DNA of 64,000 nucleotides from Undaria pinnatifida (GCA_012845835.1 JABAKD010000025.1:24475923-24539922), one strand, 5' to 3'. Numbered from the stretch's first letter, positions 20,990 to 32,866 are shown. Numbers and translations: made by a program. The notes: generated from the letters alone by a model not told the origin.

Positions 20990-22420
20990 GTAGTTAAATG
21001 TTCGCTTTTTATGGGTACCCAGAGTAGTTTTAGGCTTAATTGTCCACAACGGCAAGAGTATATTATTTCATTTTTATACTCTCTCATTTCCACACAGAGA
21101 TTGAGCCGTCATAAACAGTCGTAATGTATACCTTGTGGCAGAGGCGTAACAAACGGCCACAGGGCATGTATGTCACAGAACCCTTTCAAATATGGGTAAT
21201 AGTTCACGTATTCGCGTGAGGGAGTCTGGCAATCTGAAAAACCATGACTTAAGAGGGCCCACCTCCAGCACAGAGGTCGTCCGGTAACGAACGCCTTCTT
21301 AAATTACCATCAAAAGCGGCCATATTACGGATAGGTTTAAACGCTGCAACGCCGGACAATCGAGCCTTAGCCGTTCATGTGTATCTGGTGTGTTTTGCGC
21401 TTGAGGTAATTAGCAGAGTCTCACGAGGACGCCAAGCCGCAGTTACGACTGCGTAAATAACGTGTGATGTGTTTTATAACGGAAGGACGCGATGGATCGT
21501 CGTCGAACGATGTGGGTACTCGTAGTACATAATTCAAGAACTAATTTACGTCCCCGCGAGATCTGGCTAAACTTTATACGAGAAGAAATATGACGGTATC
21601 GTTCGGCACCAAAGCTTGACATATTTCAGCACGAACAGGCTGAAGAAATTGGCACCGTACGAATTTGGTATGCAGCGTGGGCCCCACATCCGTGCGCCAA
21701 GTGTTACAGAAGGACAGATATTTGATCCACCGCATTCTGCTGTGACACGTATTGTCCATGCGCCTAATGGTCTGTCCAACAAAAGACAGAAGGCGTGTGT
21801 ACATTGCGTACATGGGACGATTCCTTGAAGCGTAGGCTATGTGCTAGGGTTCTTTCGGCAGGGCTGTCACGAGCGTATTACAGTAGGGTTCCCTTTGTAG
21901 GGCAGGTGTGTGCCAGCTGGAATCACCGTGAAAAAAACGGCAACCTGCACTACTCTGAAATGCTGACTCTACTCCTTGGTTCCATGTATGCGAAGCTACA
22001 TTATTCAACACGCTGTATAGGGAGACCAATACTGCACGTCAACGTGGTAGAAGTAGACATTTGCGATAAGTACAGGTTGCTATCTGTGGGTATAGATGAG
22101 TAGAATGAAGGCACTCTATGCCGCAGCTATTTTGCTAATGTCTATATGCAATTCCTATGCAGCCACGTTATTTCCTTCAATTTTTCATCACGCACGGCAA
22201 CATCTTGTTTTCCATAGCCCGCGGGGAAGCACGTTTGGCCCTGACCTCCAAAAAGAATGCTTTGTTTACCGCTGAGGTTGCATCATCGGACATTTCACCG
22301 CACATTGAAGGGTTGGATACTGCTTTCAGCTAGTTCCAATTTGCCTGCTTGCGTTTCTAGTGACCCTTGAGGGATGGATAGAGAGGTGCATGGCTGATTG
22401 CATGCCATTTCCCCGTGTGA
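20990..22420. other. Unassigned stretch after E4
   Basis: Contains the acceptor-like site at 21097 and short open frames only. A frame at 21616-21828 (+) and one at 21795-22103 (+) have no recognisable domain. Nothing else is seen. Confidence 0.4.
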
Positions 22421-24214
22421 TAACGAACGAACCCTTGCATGGTGGACAAACGCACTCCGAGTCTACGAGGGAATGTACACGGAGTTGATTCCACGGGATT
22501 CGCGGTCGCGAATCTTTTCAAATCAATTGGAGAGGATAAGTTCCATTTACGGCCTAAACGTGACCTATTTGCTTTTCGGAATCCGGAAAGGACCGTTAAC
22601 TTAGTAATGTGGGTAACAAGACAAAACCAATGGAAGAACGTACAGCCGCAGGAGCATTTCGACCGCAGGGCACCGGCGGATTCCATTCCGCATGTTGGGG
22701 TAACTACAGGGGTGGAGCCCCAGCCGGTGACCCGCTGCCACCCGACGGCATAGTGAAGATAGGGGTAGATAGACCTTATAGGTTGGGTAGCGATGTTTTT
22801 ACCTTACACAATATGCGTAAATTTCATATTGCCCGCTTTGGAGTACGAGCAGCAGATGCGTATCACAAGTCAAGAAGGACGAAACCGGGTGGTTACGAGA
22901 AAGCGAGAGATCGCAGACACGGCGACCCAAGTGATTTTTGCTGATGAGGCCTTCGAAAAGCAAGGCCTCCGTCGATCTCCCTGCGGAAAAGCTAACCAAA
23001 GCGCACAAGAAGTTGCTGCAGGTGACATTTAGCTAGGTATTCTATAAGCCAAAACGATGGATGCGAGGGGTCATTGACCGCCGGGTGTTGATGCATGGGC
23101 ATGCCCTGCTGAAACACCATGCGGAAAGGGGGTCACGGAGGTGGTGAAGCACGAGGGTTGGCTGAACAGGCTGAACCATGGCAGGGTGGTTGGGGAGGCG
23201 ATGCCAGCGGGATTTGACGAGAAATAGTTCCACCGCGAAAGCCTGAAGGAAGATGCGGTTCGATCGTGAAACGCATGATGCTGATGCACTGTTTAACACA
23301 GTTGACAAGCAGCAACGGGCCAAAATATGTTATTCAGGCCCACTATGCTGCACTTCGGCAAAACGCAAAGGGTCGTGACGTAAGATCGGTGGGTACTGCC
23401 CGGACAACGCCGCAGGGAAGTGCTGCTAACGATCACGACTCACGCGAGAGTATCAAAATCACGGGCGCGAATGCCGAGCGGAACCATTGGTAGGACAACA
23501 ACGAGTGTTTTGTCGTGTGCACGCAAGTTCACAAGCAGATGATTATTTGACCCCAAAGGCAGCAGGGCAGGAGGTAGAAAGCCGTCAATGACCAGAGCCA
23601 CAGCCGGATCCCTAAAAAGCATCAACAATCCACATACGGTCCCGCTCAGCATGCCCAGAGCTGACCGATCGCGATGTCCCCTACGTACCACTCATTGAGC
23701 TAGTGGGTGTAGACCGCCTCAGCAGCGGTGGTAACGAAGACCGGACTTGCTGCGCCTGAACCAACGACGCCGTAAGATGCCAACTACGGTACATTCGCGT
23801 GTCGCGGGAGAGAAGTCGCCAGTGGGTAACGGGGTCACGAAGACGGTGCAGCATCAGGTTTTCAACACGCTTGGTTCTTCAATACGTTCCGGGGCAGCGA
23901 AGGACACCGGCGTCGTAGTAGTGGCATGGAGATTTCAGCACAACTTTATTTACTTGTGTCTCGGTCGTGTAGCCTGGGCGGTGTGGCGACACGTTTAGAG
24001 TCGGTAGTGTACGAGTTATTTTTGCCAGCCCGGACGCAGTATCTCGCCCGGTGTTTTGCGGATCTTGATGCGTTCGCGGCTGCTAAGATCAACGGGTCGT
24101 AGATTACTGTCCAGGCATTGCCACAACGCCGGAGTGACCGCCGGAACAGCCGGGGATTGGGCAAACTGCACTAACGCAAGCGCGGTTGAGAAATCGCATG
24201 TGATGACGTCGTTG
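22421..24214 (+). other. GC-richer block upstream of gypsy fragment
   Basis: Visibly richer in G and C than its flanks, like the gypsy pieces. The plus-strand frame from 22439 shifts at about 22600. In Y2 the same stretch is open for 168 codons (43611-44117). It contains GGFHSACWGNYRGG and DGIVKIGVDRPYRLG but nothing I can assign. By position it could be the decayed gag side of the gypsy element at 24215. That is inference from base composition and order only. Confidence 0.3.
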
Positions 24215-24905
24215 GTCCAAGAGTGTGATATTGAGACGCAATTGTGTCCACTCTACTTTTCTAACAAAACCCCACGGGAACCGTTACGGTTTACAATGTC
24301 GTGTATCGTTGTCCACGGGGGAGGCGACGTGGTCATCATCGGCCAGAAAACGCCGATACAGACTTTCGGGGGTGGACGGTATGGCGCAGCGAAAGGCGTC
24401 TCTACTGGAGGCGTGCAAACGTGAAGATGGCGCTAGGGTGGATGCTACAGCTCACGGCGTAAGCGAGCCTAACGCTGGCGCTGTGCTGCGGGCGCCAGGT
24501 CGTATGGGCGTGTTGAAGACAGCGGTCGATGTTGCCGTTTAGCATGGCTTGCCACGGGAATATGCCAAGAGGCTGCCTGATATCGTTGTTTCGCTCGCAC
24601 CTTGACGTATCCTGTCAGGCGATTTTGGGTGATCCACCTGCACGTTTAAATGCTATGATCGTATGGCTTTTGCCAAGTGCAACGGTTGTGCGAGCGAAGC
24701 CCCCACCAGAACGTAGCCACCTTCCGTGACATGCGGAAGTGTTGCCACGACCGATGCTCGACATGGACGACGATCGGCGTCAAGGTGGCCTGGGAAGGAC
24801 TGGAAGAGGCGGTCAGCATATGGGAGCTAGTGTCGAGCGCCTTCCATTACGCGCCGGCAACTGCGAAAATATCTCAAGTCAATGAGGCTGAAGGCGGAGC
24901 TTAAT
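24215..24905 (+). pseudogene. Ty3/gypsy fragment, third copy (Y1)
   Basis: The same pol region as the palindrome arms, plus strand. DIETQLCPLYFSNK is followed by PREPLRF, GGGDVVIIGQKT, then after a shift HGLPREYAK-like wording, RSHLDVSCQAILGDPPAR and VVRAKPPPE. This is the protease-to-reverse transcriptase linker. Stops and shifts separate the parts, and no reverse transcriptase follows. The flanking order (gypsy, then the block at 25620-27430) is the same as at 11711-14174, so the fragment was copied as part of an older duplication of about 12 kb. Confidence 0.65.
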
Positions 24906-27429
24906 CGGTGCTCGCACAGCCGTATGGGTTGCGCTTGTGATCGTGTTATGATTTTGATGGGGTTCTGGATTCTGAGTTGCTAATCTTCTGTTTTTCTGAT
25001 GTTTGGATTTTTTTTTTCAGGTAGTTTCTGCGTAGGGAGCTGATAGTGCCTTCCGCATGGAAACCTGGTGGTTCATCGGTAAGGATGTGCTTGGACAGAG
25101 CATATCTGGGGTTTATGCTTGCGGTTACAGGTGGCGGTTGTCAAAATACAAATTCCGTGTATGGTCTGGGTCTCGGCCGGTTGCATGCAAAATGTAACGT
25201 TTGTGGCGTTGAGCGTGGTTTGCTTGACGATGCATAGGTGATGATGCCTCTGCTGAAAAATAGTCATTTACGGACAGCAAACGCGGTAGATCTTTGGCCG
25301 TTGCGAACCTGACCACGATCTCTTTTGATTTACCGTTGCCTATTGTGCGGAAAGCTTTGTTTATCAAGGTACTCGTTATGAGCCTATTCGTAGCTGAAAG
25401 CTCGATATGAGATTCAGGAAGGGTGCTGTGCCTCTGTGGTGGTATCATTTGACATTTTACCGCTCATAGAAAAGTTGGATACAACCCGTGAGTGGGTTCC
25501 TCTTTCCCTGGTTGCGTTTTTAGGGACTCTTAACAGATGGAGGGGAACGTTCATGGCCACTAACCATGCAGGAGATACTTCCTCTGGCGCTTTGCGTTTC
25601 TTGAATATTTATTGCTGGACAACATGATAGCATCGCTGGCAGGGTTACATTTGCGCTCCCGGCTAGTGGTATGTCCTCGCGGTACCAGCCGATTCTAAAC
25701 TTTAGAAAATATATGAGTAAGTAGTGCGAAGATCGACTGGAAATATTCGTCTTACACGTTTTTCCTACCCCCTGGTTGTAGGCGGGCATCAAGGTCTTTT
25801 CAGTGTACAACAACGGTATAAGCTACTGGTGCAACATGAAGTAAGTACGAAGGCAAATATATAAAAAAAAAAAAACGGAAACGAAAAATAACTTCATTCA
25901 TGGTGAAATGGTCGTAGACGAAGATTAGCTGAGGGCGAGCATCGCTCAAACGCCCAACCGTCTTTGTCCGGTATACTAAAATGAGAGAAGCAAAGCATTA
26001 ATAGAGCACGTTGGGACAAAGTCCCGCCGTCAGGGTCAGAACAAGAGCAAGACTGACGCGGTATGCGCGGTATTCAACAGCGGCAGCAGCAGTCCGTTGC
26101 ACCTCCGAAGGATCTAACTCCAATATTCCAAGTTTGAGCACGTTCTATACCTGCATGAATTATAACCGGTTGAGGTTTGGAGTCGGCGTGGCGAGTGTCG
26201 AGAGTGAATATAGGACCCACGGCACCTTACACACTACACCTCATGCGACATAGGCGTCATACTATGCAATTCACGGGGGCACATAAACGTCCCGCGGTCC
26301 CCGGTTATCCGGCAACACAAATATCTAGATATCTTATCGGAACAGAAAAAACATGGGGAGGTTGAGACGTTGCGGTTAAAGGTTTGTCTGATTCCTGGAA
26401 CACAGACGAGGAAACCCATGAAAAGCTTAATCAACAGATGCTGTGAATCGCTTCAAATCGACGTCGCTCTGGTTCTCAGCAGAGGTCCACACTTCAAGTT
26501 TGAGGCACTGCAGTGGTCAATCTAGGGTACACAAAACAAGACAAAATACGACTCCCAACAGATCGATGTACTTCACTAGCAGGCAGCTTTAGCTCCCCAC
26601 AAGGATCCACGGCCCGCCACATTGAGGGACGCACCTGGTGGGGTGTATGACGACGTCGGGTGCGCCAGCCAACAGTCGTGGGCAGCCAGAAGCGACTCAC
26701 GAGATATTTTTTTCGTGGGTTCGAACTTGCGAGCAGGAACACCAAACGTTAATGAATCCCCCGAAATATTTCAATTCACCCGCGGCAGGCTAATACAAGG
26801 GCTTCATCACCGATGAAAAGTCGCTTTTCACAAATAACGTTGTGTTTACCAGGCGGAAGAAATTTCGATTCTTATATGTGGGATTTAAGGGCTTGGAAGA
26901 CAATATAAAGGAGCAATGATATATAGGGGTGATTTGTTGTGGAGGTCAAAAAAGGGCTGAAAGCGCCTGAAAAGCTCTGTATTGTTACATCATTGCCGCA
27001 TTATTTTAAATATTTCGAAACAGGAATCTTGTTTGCCGATGACATATCATTTTTCAAGTGGTTTTATACGTACGCCAAATGCCTCCGTACGAGCTCATAC
27101 TCAAAATATCCCTGTGCGATCCCACGTGGCCTAGAAATCGCCTGCGACAGAAAACAGCCCAAACGTTTCTTTGCCGATGGGAAAACGGCCCAAAAAAAGA
27201 ATCTGACTATACGGCAAAACGGAGATTCAAAAACTCCCCAGCGGCGAGATGGCTGAAAAATGATTCCGACTACGGCGAAAACTTTTTCAATTCCACGGCG
27301 AAAAAGGGGCCTCACGAGCGTTTTCGCTTTTTGCGAAAAATGGTACGGCAAAAATACTCGGGGGTGCGGCAAGCTATACATTGACTTCGGATGTGATGCG
27401 CGAAGTGGAATGTACGCGAAACGGGCGCC
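24906..27429. repeat. Older repeat block, matching 12450-14174
   Basis: 24950-25500 corresponds to 12540-13140 and 25620-27430 to 13230-14174, with moderate identity and large length differences (a stretch around 26300-27150 has no partner there). Open frames at 26939-27256 (+) and its 148-codon Y2 form at 48115-48561 are unrecognised. The tail of that frame is a repetitive GGCGAAAA-rich tract. Confidence 0.5.
27170..27370 (+). repeat. Cluster of CGGC(G)AAAA motifs
   Basis: About six spaced copies of ACGGCAAAA or ACGGCGAAAA within 200 bases, without exact periodicity. A weaker cluster lies at 13905-14050 and an equal one in Y2 at 48350-48550. Purpose unknown. Confidence 0.5.
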
Positions 27430-28260
27430 TGTCCACCGCCGCATGTTTGAAGTATATCACTGCCCACGGGTCCTCGGGGCAGATTTTCTTCGGTGAGACT
27501 ACACCGACCAGTCTATGTAATTTTACCCTCTTTACATGGGATGGCATGTGGCGTGTACCAGCTCTCAGCTGGTGTACGCTCGTATACTCGCTTTCGGATG
27601 ACCCGATGAAGCCACAGCCAACATATTTTACGAGGCAAACGAAGGCCACGGATGGGTGAGCCTGTTAGAGCAAAGCTCCAGAAGAGAAGATGCAGGTCGG
27701 GGACCCCAAGCCGATAAGTTGATTGATTTTTAATTTGCTCAACACATGAGAGCTGATAGTGAGCAAAGATTTATGACCGCGCGTGGGTGGGTTTACGCGC
27801 GATACACGGCTCGTAGCTCAAACACAAAGGTGCGCTCATCATCTGGTACAAAATATTACAATAAACAAGGCATGACCCGAAGAAGCAAGATCAAACAAAA
27901 CGACATCCTACAGACTTGTTGTTTAACAACTCGTATCCCAGAGTATGTGGTCATGACCCCACGTAGCCTATGTTCTTGCTTCAGCAACAACTCTTATCCT
28001 AAATATCTGGCTATCGGTTCCAAGAGTGATAGCGAAGACTCTTTCTCTTAACGTGTACCAGTACGTACTACATGTACCAGGTATCAGATTCGATTAGCCT
28101 GTAAAAATGCCGTGTATTATGTATCGTAGATAAATCTGCTGATACTTGTGCTTGCTCCAGTACGGTATCGATTTACGACCTCTATCAGACTGGAAACTAT
28201 CGCCATGTATATCAGATGGCTTTAAGTGTTATCAAGTGACGACATGATGGTTACTGACAA
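27430..28260. repeat. Block B0, Y1 copy
   Basis: Counterpart of 1-830 (older duplication) and of 48609-49440 (Y2, nearly identical). It contains the inverted repeat GTACCAGCTCTCAGCTGGTG at about 27555, which is less perfect in X. A 101-codon frame at 27746-28051 (+) is unrecognised and diverged in X. Confidence 0.6.
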
Positions 28261-29078
28261 GTAGCATCTCCAACACCTCTTCTTACCGATAAGTTTACAC
28301 TTTCTCACTCTGCGTTACATGCCAAAACCTCCATATAGGAAGAACATGCAGAAACGATGATAAATGCTGGGAAACATATTTTGTGTAATGCATACTCTTC
28401 TTGCTAAAATACCCTGGGGGTGAACACAAGAGAAGCCGACACGAAAAAATCATGATCAGACACTAATGTGCATCTGCATGCAAGAAAAACTTCCTTGCTC
28501 ACAATACCAGAATCTTCAGACATTAACAATATTCCATTCGGTTAATCAACCAATGAATATAACGTGTTTGTGCAACAGTCTTTACCGTAGATCTGTTCAT
28601 CATTCCGTAACAATCATAGGAGGTGAACAACCTAACACTTTTCCTGCCGCCCTAAATCAAGGGAACGAAGGGGCACTGCCAGCGATATACAGCTGGATAA
28701 GATATAGACCTATCACCTGTCATGTATCTAAATATTTCGTGTGTACTTGTCAAGGTGGCGGATTTTACAAGCGTATATCCTGAAGTACCGGAGATGGCGT
28801 TGGTAATATTTATATTCAACTCTCACGTCGAAATTTCGTATTCGACGTGTACTCTTACTTGGTACTAACTGCGATATTCCGCAATCTCCAAACCGTGCAC
28901 AACATCGATCGATCGTTTCTTCTGCTCGCTCCGTACAAAGAGAACATATAACACCCTACCTAACAATTTGTTAAGAGATAACACATTTCACACTTACAGA
29001 GGTTTGACCTTGTCGGTGTAGACGTTGTTGATGTAGATGCCGTAACATTCGCATGGTCTGTTGTCCGTTGCTTGGGGC
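28261..29078. other. Unassigned stretch before the copia remnant
   Basis: Holds a 105-codon plus-strand frame (28466-28783) with no recognisable domain. No long terminal repeat of the copia element could be identified here by comparison with 32068-32340. Confidence 0.4.
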
Positions 29079-30288
29079 TTAAATCTGAATTTTATCTTGA
29101 AGGTGGAGAGGTAGGTGAATTTTGTTTCCCTCAAACCGTGATGCCGTCATCGGCACGTTCTCGACTGTTATTGATGCCGGCATTCTCTGCGCTTTGGCCT
29201 CGATGTTTATGGGCTCTTCGTTCAGAATAGAGAGTAAGACTGAGGTTGCCTTCCGGGTGTACAAGGCGGCCGGAAATGTCGCCAGTGGCTCTTTATCGTC
29301 CTGTGTTGATTCCGCCGATCCTGTCTCCGGGCTTGCCCGTGGCTGTCCTCTTGCCGTGGTGAGCGTGCGAACCTCTACTCGACGGTCTGTTTCATTGTTG
29401 AGGTTGGCTCCAAGGCTGGGCTTAAAAGGAGCTTGTGTTATGCAGGGTGTAGCGGACGTCGTCGATCCGTCGACCATTGGCTCAGCTGAAGGTCCAGTGG
29501 TCCCAGATGGCGATGATCCAACGACTCTGATAGTCCTAAGTGATGCTGTTGGTCCAGCTGATCCTCCGGTGGTCAAATATGAAGTTGATGGAGTGACCCC
29601 GCATGCAGTTGCTCCGATGTGCGATGTAATCAAGATGACGTTGCTCCGACGATCCCATGCGAAAACGCTTTGAAGATCTCAGCTCCGGTAATTCCGGTTC
29701 CGGTGATTTCAGGCGATGCTGATCTGTGAAGTAGATGGCAAGTTAGTATGGAGTTTGGGAATTTGACCACCAGGTATTCCTTTTTCGAGATTCGAAACGG
29801 GCCTCTTTCGGTTTCGCATAACTCCAGACACGTGGCCGGTTGCTTTTTTTTCCTATTGTTTTTGTCGCGGGCTTGTTGTCGAAGGCATCCTTGACTCCAT
29901 GATTGGGTCTTGTACTGGCTGTATTGTAGTACAGAACATCCGGTGGGGCCTCAGCTGAAGTAGAATGTATGTGCCCGGGCTTAATAGCCGGGCGTAACTC
30001 TTAACAACGACACCCCAACTTCGTACGGTAGTGCTCAAGCCCTTGACGACGATTTCCAACCTCTGGTGATGATGACACTTCTTCTTCTGATGAGGATGCT
30101 CCAGCTTCCGTCCATGACGCTCCGGCTGTTGTCGATGACTCTTCTTCCACCAGCAGGTTGTTCTCGTAGTAGTGTAGCATGACATAGACCAGTGCAAAAA
30201 GCGCTGCGTCTAAGTGATAATGGCTTTCTTGGACGTGATGTCCGGGATTTGCACATGTGTGTGCTCAGTGTCCGTGACAGCAGCCTCT
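29079..30288 (-). pseudogene. Ty1/copia remnant, region between integrase and RT
   Basis: Continues the minus-strand copia after its pre-integrase part. The 184-codon frame 29079-29633 is rich in serine, threonine, proline and glycine, then gives LLSILNEEPINIEAKAQRM and SITVENVPM, wording I associate with the spacer before the reverse transcriptase in stramenopile copia elements. Upstream (29640-30280) the frame is broken into several pieces, with an acidic serine-rich part. The integrase catalytic core is missing and the sequence leaves copia before any reverse transcriptase motif. The plus-strand 183-codon frame over the same DNA is a shadow. Confidence 0.6.
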
Positions 30289-31190
30289 TCAGGCGTGTGG
30301 TTTCCGCCTCATGGTGCGCACTCCTGTTAGTTCGCATGACTGTGTCCATACGGTGTGGACACCCTCTTCAGTTGTGGCGTTACAGTCGTGCTGTGCTCCA
30401 TGGCTATTTTGGAGTTGGTGCAAGAATTCTTGGGTCTTTGCAAAGGTGCGATTGCCTAGATCGGCATCGTTGTTTGCCCGTGCTGCAGGAACTACAGCAG
30501 GCGTTGATAACGTGTCCCCTGTGTCGCCCAGGTTGCGAAAAAAAACGTCGTAAGAGCATACGCCTTGTCGTCCTCTGGATTTTGGGTGAGCGGAAGCGAA
30601 GTGATACGGTCGAGCTGCAAGTGGGGCTTCCCGTCTCGAGGATATGGGTGTTACCCCCGATTTCATTGCTTCAATGGAGGATACGACTTTACGTCCTAGT
30701 CCAGTTACGAATATGGACAAGATGCGAACAGGAACACGCTTGCCTATCTGGTCTATGATGTATACCCAGGGGGTTCCCGTTGCTGTTGCAAAAGGGTTCT
30801 TGTTCTTGTTGGTCATCATGGCCTTATGGTCCTTAAGCTTCTTGTAATCCCTCATGGTTTTACGCGGTCTTGGAATCAGCTACTTGTCTATCAAGTAGTC
30901 CGACGTGTCGCTGTCCATAACTTTCGTTAACTTGTCGCTGTTGGGGTGCAAACCCCTGATGCCGCTACCATTGGGGCGAAAACCCCTGTTGCCGCTACCA
31001 GCCAACAGCCCTGCTAACGCGAATCCCTTTTCGAAACCATCGTCAAAATTAGGAGACGACTTTTCGTCGTCGTTGGGTCGGGTACTACTGCATTGTACAG
31101 CAGAGGCAGTGTGAGGACGTCCACTCTGCGGTGGGCGTTAAGCTCCTTGCTTGTAGCATTCCATGTCCTCGTGCGAGGCAGGTTTGTGTA
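30289..31190 (-). pseudogene. Ty1/copia protease and pre-integrase part
   Basis: The minus strand reads, after gag, a stretch with HTASAVQCSSTRP and a glycine-rich NRGFRPNGSG segment. It then gives KVMDSDTSDYLID (30892-30920), the aspartic protease active-site region. The usual D-S-G is D-S-D here (30901-30915), so the enzyme would be dead. A stop follows two residues later. From 30855 the frame MRDYKKL continues through ATATGTPWVYIIDQIGKRV, GLGRKVVSSIEAMKSGV and CSYDVF, the protease end and pre-integrase region. The histidine- and cysteine-containing integrase amino end is not recognisable. Confidence 0.7.
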
Positions 31191-31197
31191 CAAAACA

Positions 31198-32067
31198 TTA
31201 CTTGCGCTCAGCTCCGACGTTGGATGCTGCGCTGTTGATTGAAAATACCTTGTTCTTGTTCTTGTCATCGGCACCAGTAGATGTGTTGTCGTTGTCGTCC
31301 TTCTTTTCAAGCAGGTGCGGGCGTAGTGCCATTTGTTTTCTGCAATGAGTGCAAGTCAATGCCGCAGTCATGGCTACGCCACGACCAGCAATGTTTGTGT
31401 AGCTGTTGCGCGAAGGATCATCCTGGTAAAGATGGCGCATTGTGCGTTGCATCTGATCGATGTCGAAAATCGGGTCTCCGTACAACATCATCTTGATGTC
31501 CTAGTTCAGCGCTGTGAATCCTTGAACACGTTTGTCCTGCAATCTGCGGTCGAAAACCATCTCGCCCATCGTCTCAAGATCAGAGCGCGCAAGCGTCTTT
31601 TTCATGAAGTAGAAGTCTTGATCGTCTTCTTGCATCGTGTTGGAGTTGACTAGTTTGTCATTTTTCGCATGGATAATTTCGTCAGTGGCCTCGTTGTACT
31701 TTGAGCCCAGCTCTTGTAAAGCCTTTTGTCCGTCATCGGTGGCCTCACTCTCATCCTCGTGCTTAAGTACAAGTAGAGATGCTGGTTGCTCAGTTGGTAC
31801 AAAAAGCATGGCGTACAGATCTTGATGTGCCGGTACACAAGCTGCGATTTCTTGTGCGTGTGCTGATGAAGGTCCCGTAACGGCCGTCATTTCGATCGGC
31901 CGAGGTCGCCCTTTAATTAGGTTATCTTTATCGCGTCTGGATACTCCAATTACAACCCCTGATCGTTTACCCCAATCTCGAAAATAGGCTGGGCTGCGCC
32001 CATCGAACGTTTTAGGTCTTTCAATGGCTTGGGCGGGTGAAGTGTGGCTGTTGGATTTCTCCATCAT
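31198..32067 (-). pseudogene. Ty1/copia gag with in-frame stop and altered zinc knuckle
   Basis: Starts MMEKSNSHTSP at 32067. It shows PKTFDGRSPAYFRDW (gag amino-terminal region), LQELGSKYNEATDEI and KKTLARSDLETMGEMVFDR (central gag), then a TAG at 31501-31503. It continues DIKMMLYGDPIFDIDQM and SRNSYTNIAGRGVAM. The zinc knuckle (31309-31353) keeps its first two cysteines (CTHC). The following eight or so codons are in a shifted frame in which the expected histidine and cysteine disappear; see the findings. Gag would normally package the element RNA. The element is inactive. The same defects are in Y2. Confidence 0.75.
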
Positions 32068-32342
32068 GGTGTGTAGTATGTACCAGGTAGAAGCTCACAC
32101 ACAGATGTGTTCTTGATGCCAGTAGTGAACGAATACCAGTAATCCCGCTGCATCAGTGGTACGAGCTGCTGTTTTGAACAGCCGTTTCAAGTGCAGTTGT
32201 GGTGCTTGTGTAGAAATCGAATGCGTTATGGAGATTTCCAAACAAAATGGAAAAACCCGGATCTGGATGCTGCTGGGGGCGGTATTCTTGCTTGCGCAAG
32301 TCGCCTCGATGATAAGAGTCTCCTTTAACAGACTGTCGGGAG
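32068..32342. other. Stretch between copia gag start and LINE 3' end
   Basis: Upstream of the minus-strand gag start and expected to hold the copia leader, primer-binding site and 5' LTR. I could not identify a matching LTR at the other side of the element. Short frames on both strands are unrecognised. Confidence 0.35.
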
Positions 32343-32762
32343 TTGCTTTTGATAAAGCTTGTCGCTTCGAGTTTGTCGACTCCTTCTCGTGAAAAATCAC
32401 GCATTTGGACCCCACTCTCGACGAGAGGTGCAATGGGCTCTTATGTTGGGCGGAAACGGAAGCGCGACGACCACACTTTATCGTACGACGACGCGCGTGC
32501 CCAGACAGATTCCGAGAGCATTGAGGCGATAGTGCGCAAACAGAGGATTTTGTTTGCGGGATTGGTGGCACGTATGGAGGAGGAGCGCCTGCTACAGAGG
32601 GTGATGTTTGGGGAGTTTGTTGGGGGTAAGGGCTACTCAGGGGGGCAAGAGAAAGACTGGATGGATCATCTGAAGGAGGATATGTCGGTCTTTGAAATGA
32701 ATTCGAAGGATGGTGACAGACTGCTCAGAAGGCTGGCAGATGGTTTCGAAGGGTAAGGAGGG
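32343..32762 (+). pseudogene. LINE 3' end: carboxyl region of reverse transcriptase protein
   Basis: An open frame with SYVGRKRKRDDHTLSY, ESIEAIVRKQRILFAGLVARM, LLQRVMFGEFVGGKGYSGG and QEKDWMDHLKEDM. This corresponds to the end of many LINE ORF2 proteins, where a basic arginine-rich patch and a G-GGQ-W segment follow the polymerase. It is a different LINE type from fragments A and B. Y1 lacks one A at about 32701 relative to Y2, which changes the frame. In Y2 the next codons give an in-frame TGA. After the frame a G-rich tract (32867-32960) encodes the low-complexity tail. The polymerase and endonuclease are absent. It lies head-to-head with the copia gag. Confidence 0.6.
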
Positions 32763-32866
32763 AGCCGAGTTGTTCATGCAAAATTGACATGAAACGGAGG
32801 GATGCATAGCTGCAGAGCGACGCGCAAGGCTGTGGCAGCGCCATCCACCGTTGGCATCTCTAAGCG

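Noticed and set aside
26640-26745. tRNA-like GGGTTCGAAC box
   Set aside because: No matching A box or cloverleaf stems around it.
29122-29673. 183-codon plus-strand frame and its Y2 copy
   Set aside because: Antisense shadow of the copia remnant on the minus strand.
30192-30758. 188-codon plus-strand frame (218 codons in Y2)
   Set aside because: Antisense to the copia protease and pre-integrase part, which has the recognisable residues.
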